Below are positions 19,870 through 21,516 of a stretch of 21,516 nucleotides of DNA, one piece after another. Position 1 is the first letter of the stretch, and every line of letters begins with the position of its first letter. Under the pieces are notes generated by a model. That model was not told the origin of the DNA, did not search any database, and saw nothing but the letters and a program-made list of their open reading frames with translations. A program made the translations under genes and the position numbers. Source of the stretch: a virus; IMG/VR virus record IMGVR_UViG_3300019751_000012, positions 1 through 21,516 of that record, one strand, 5' to 3'.

Positions 19870-20997
19870 ATGCCATTTTTAGGCCCAGCATTACCCTTCA
19901 TAGGAGCAGGAGCAACCGTTTACGGTGCAATCAATCAAAAGAAAGCCCAAGACAAGGCCAACGACATAGCTAGGGATGCATCTAGCCCGGAGGCACAGCG
20001 TGAGGCTCTTAGAGGAGCTTACGACACCCACTTGGAGTATGGCCCCAAGCTAGCCGAGATGGACCGCCAGATGATGCCCGGTCTAGTCGATAACAACCTG
20101 GCAACACAGGAACGCTTACAGTTTGGTTCGGAGGACCAACGTGGGTTGTTCGATATGCTACGGGAGAGTACACCGATACTGAATCAAATTGCTCAGGACT
20201 CCAATCGTTCAGCCCGTGAAGCCGACCTGGCCGATGTGGAAGCCAACGCCGGTCGTGTGCGTTCATCCATTGAGGCTGAAAACGAAGGACTCTTTGGAGC
20301 GATGGAACAGCAAGAGGAGATGGCGCGGCAGGATATGTGGCACCGCAACTACGCTGACGGCCTAGAAGCACCAGGAGTCCACCAGTTACACGATCTACGG
20401 CAAACAGCATTGGATGATGTAGCCAGAGGTGGTAGACTATCCAACGAACAGCTCAGGGACGTTCAGCAATATAGCCGACAGGGTGACAGTGACCGGGGCA
20501 TGTTACGTTCCGGGTCCAGTATTGGCAATGAGATCCTGAACACGGAAGCCGCTCGCAAACAGAACCTCGCATTTGCTGACCAACGACTAGGTAACATGGA
20601 GAATGCACTCAACTCCACACGTAGCCGACAGATCAACCTACGCAATCACCTTAGCCAAGGTAACCAGCAGAGCATCCAGAATCGATTGGCAACCATGATC
20701 GATCCCTTCCAAGGGGTTCTGGGTCGTCAGTCCATCAACAATACCAACGCTGGTATGCTCAACCAGTCTACACAATTCAATCAACTACAGTCACAGCGAG
20801 CTAACTCCGCCAATGACGTATTCGCTACGGCGAGCGGCATTTATAACACGGGTGCTAACATAGCTAATGCTAACGCCAATAACCAAGCCGGTTACAATAG
20901 CGGCAGCCTGTCGGGTATTGGTGGTTTTCTGAACAATGGCGGACTCAATGGTATTTTCGATCTATTTAGAACACCAGGCATCAACGGAAGTATATAA
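19870..20997 (+). CDS. DNA ejection / internal virion protein
   Basis: The 375-residue protein has a short hydrophobic N-terminus (LPFIGAGATVYGAINQK, residues 8-24), then long helical, Gln- and Asn-rich sequence (EEMARQDMWHRNYADG, NRLATMIDPFQGVLGRQS), and a glycine-rich C-terminus (SLSGIGGFLNNGGLNG). This is the usual composition of phage ejection proteins, which leave the virion with the DNA and form a channel. The hydrophobic N-terminus may insert in the membrane. No enzyme domain is seen. It begins 1 base after the previous stop, without a Shine-Dalgarno site, and ends 2 bases before the next ATG. Confidence 0.7.
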   Translation: MPFLGPALPFIGAGATVYGAINQKKAQDKANDIARDASSPEAQREALRGAYDTHLEYGPKLAEMDRQMMPGLVDNNLATQERLQFGSEDQRGLFDMLRESTPILNQIAQDSNRSAREADLADVEANAGRVRSSIEAENEGLFGAMEQQEEMARQDMWHRNYADGLEAPGVHQLHDLRQTALDDVARGGRLSNEQLRDVQQYSRQGDSDRGMLRSGSSIGNEILNTEAARKQNLAFADQRLGNMENALNSTRSRQINLRNHLSQGNQQSIQNRLATMIDPFQGVLGRQSINNTNAGMLNQSTQFNQLQSQRANSANDVFATASGIYNTGANIANANANNQAGYNSGSLSGIGGFLNNGGLNGIFDLFRTPGINGSI

Positions 20998-20999
20998 TC

Positions 21000-21516
21000 A
21001 TGGCACAGATACAAGGAGCAGATCAACATTTTATACCGCGAGTAGACCACTATAACCAGTCGGGTCAAATAATGTCCAAAGGGTTAGCTGACTTTGGGGC
21101 TGGGTTGGGGGCCGCTGTTAATGCCTACACGGTTAAGCAGGAGGAAGCCAGAGCCGAGAAGCAGCGCAGCGAAGGCGTAGCCGACTTATTGATGCAGTTT
21201 TATCCGGGGCAATTTAAGGACCGGGCTGCCGCCGTAAAGATGGCCAAAGACCCAGAGGTGACCAATGCGTTCTTTAAGTTTAGCCAACAACAGGCCAACG
21301 CTAGCGCAGCGGCAGCCAAGCAACGACAGGAAGCGGCGCAAAAGTCGTTTGAGAACTCGCAAAAGCTAGCTGAGAGTCAACGTGCGTATCAAAAGCTACT
21401 ATCAGATACGGCCAACACTGAGTCGTTGATTCAGGATAGGCAGGCGGATAACGCGTTAAACCTAAAGGAGTTTCTATTAGAAAAAACTAAGTTTGAGCAA
21501 GGAGGAGGCAATGATG
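21000..21516 (+). CDS. Coiled-coil virion protein, partial (possible ejection protein)
   Basis: An ATG at 21000 opens a frame that runs without a stop to the end of the window (172 codons seen). It starts MAQIQGADQHFIPRVDHYNQ, then a Gly/Ala stretch (FGAGLGAAVNAY), a Lys/Glu-rich helix (KQEEARAEKQRSEG), and long Ala/Gln helices (SAAAAKQRQEAAQKSFENSQ). Composition and position after the ejection protein suggest a second internal virion or ejection protein. The rest lies outside the window. Confidence 0.65.
   Translation, partial: MAQIQGADQHFIPRVDHYNQSGQIMSKGLADFGAGLGAAVNAYTVKQEEARAEKQRSEGVADLLMQFYPGQFKDRAAAVKMAKDPEVTNAFFKFSQQQANASAAAAKQRQEAAQKSFENSQKLAESQRAYQKLLSDTANTESLIQDRQADNALNLKEFLLEKTKFEQGGGND

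Noticed and set aside
20009-20410. 133-codon minus-strand frame opposite the ejection protein.
   Set aside because: Proline- and arginine-rich nonsense-like translation on the reverse of a clear plus-strand gene.

Overview
The window is a piece of a tailed double-stranded DNA phage genome, most likely with a short, podovirus-type tail. It runs left to right from the last third of a terminase large subunit through portal, scaffold, SU10-like major capsid protein, head-tail adaptor, tail nozzle, two beta-helix tailspikes and DNA-ejection proteins. I see no tape-measure, tail-tube or sheath gene, which with the nozzle and ejection genes argues for a short tail. Nothing fixes the host. Most genes are translationally coupled (ATGA, TAATG or TAATGA junctions) and few have a clear Shine-Dalgarno site; the capsid gene and the 2884 and 14838 genes are exceptions.

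Layout. 1-408: C-terminus of TerL. 440-1980: an accessory cluster of small unknown genes on both strands, arranged around a divergent intergenic region (852-992) that carries an 8-bp inverted repeat with TTGACA in each arm. 1981-2660: about 680 bases with no credible gene but many hairpins, a 15-bp repeat with a 50-bp period, and two closely spaced terminator-like hairpins; this is a candidate non-coding RNA. 2661-3165: a small four-cysteine protein and a truncated methyltransferase-like ORF, followed by two adjacent palindromes. 3178-3404: a good sigma70-type promoter whose -10 box lies inside nested inverted repeats, upstream of the portal. 3405-8787: head module (portal, HNH endonuclease, small helical protein, scaffold, capsid, probable decoration protein), closed by a strong hairpin. 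8846-13859: small protein, first tailspike, Ig-like structural protein, adaptor, small protein and F5/8C (discoidin) protein. 13862-15119: membrane proteins, possibly for lysis, split by a second HNH gene. 15116-21516: nozzle, second tailspike, GNAT-like protein, ejection protein and a coiled-coil protein that runs off the window.

How it works together. The portal, scaffold, capsid and TerL build and fill the head. The adaptor and nozzle close it. The two tailspikes and the discoidin, FN3-like and Ig-like domains probably bind or cut surface polysaccharide, and the last genes deliver DNA. The parts that ordinary phage biology explains least are the 440-3404 stretch between terminase and portal (divergent cluster, structured non-coding region, palindromes, operator-like promoter) and the two HNH genes sitting exactly in gene seams.
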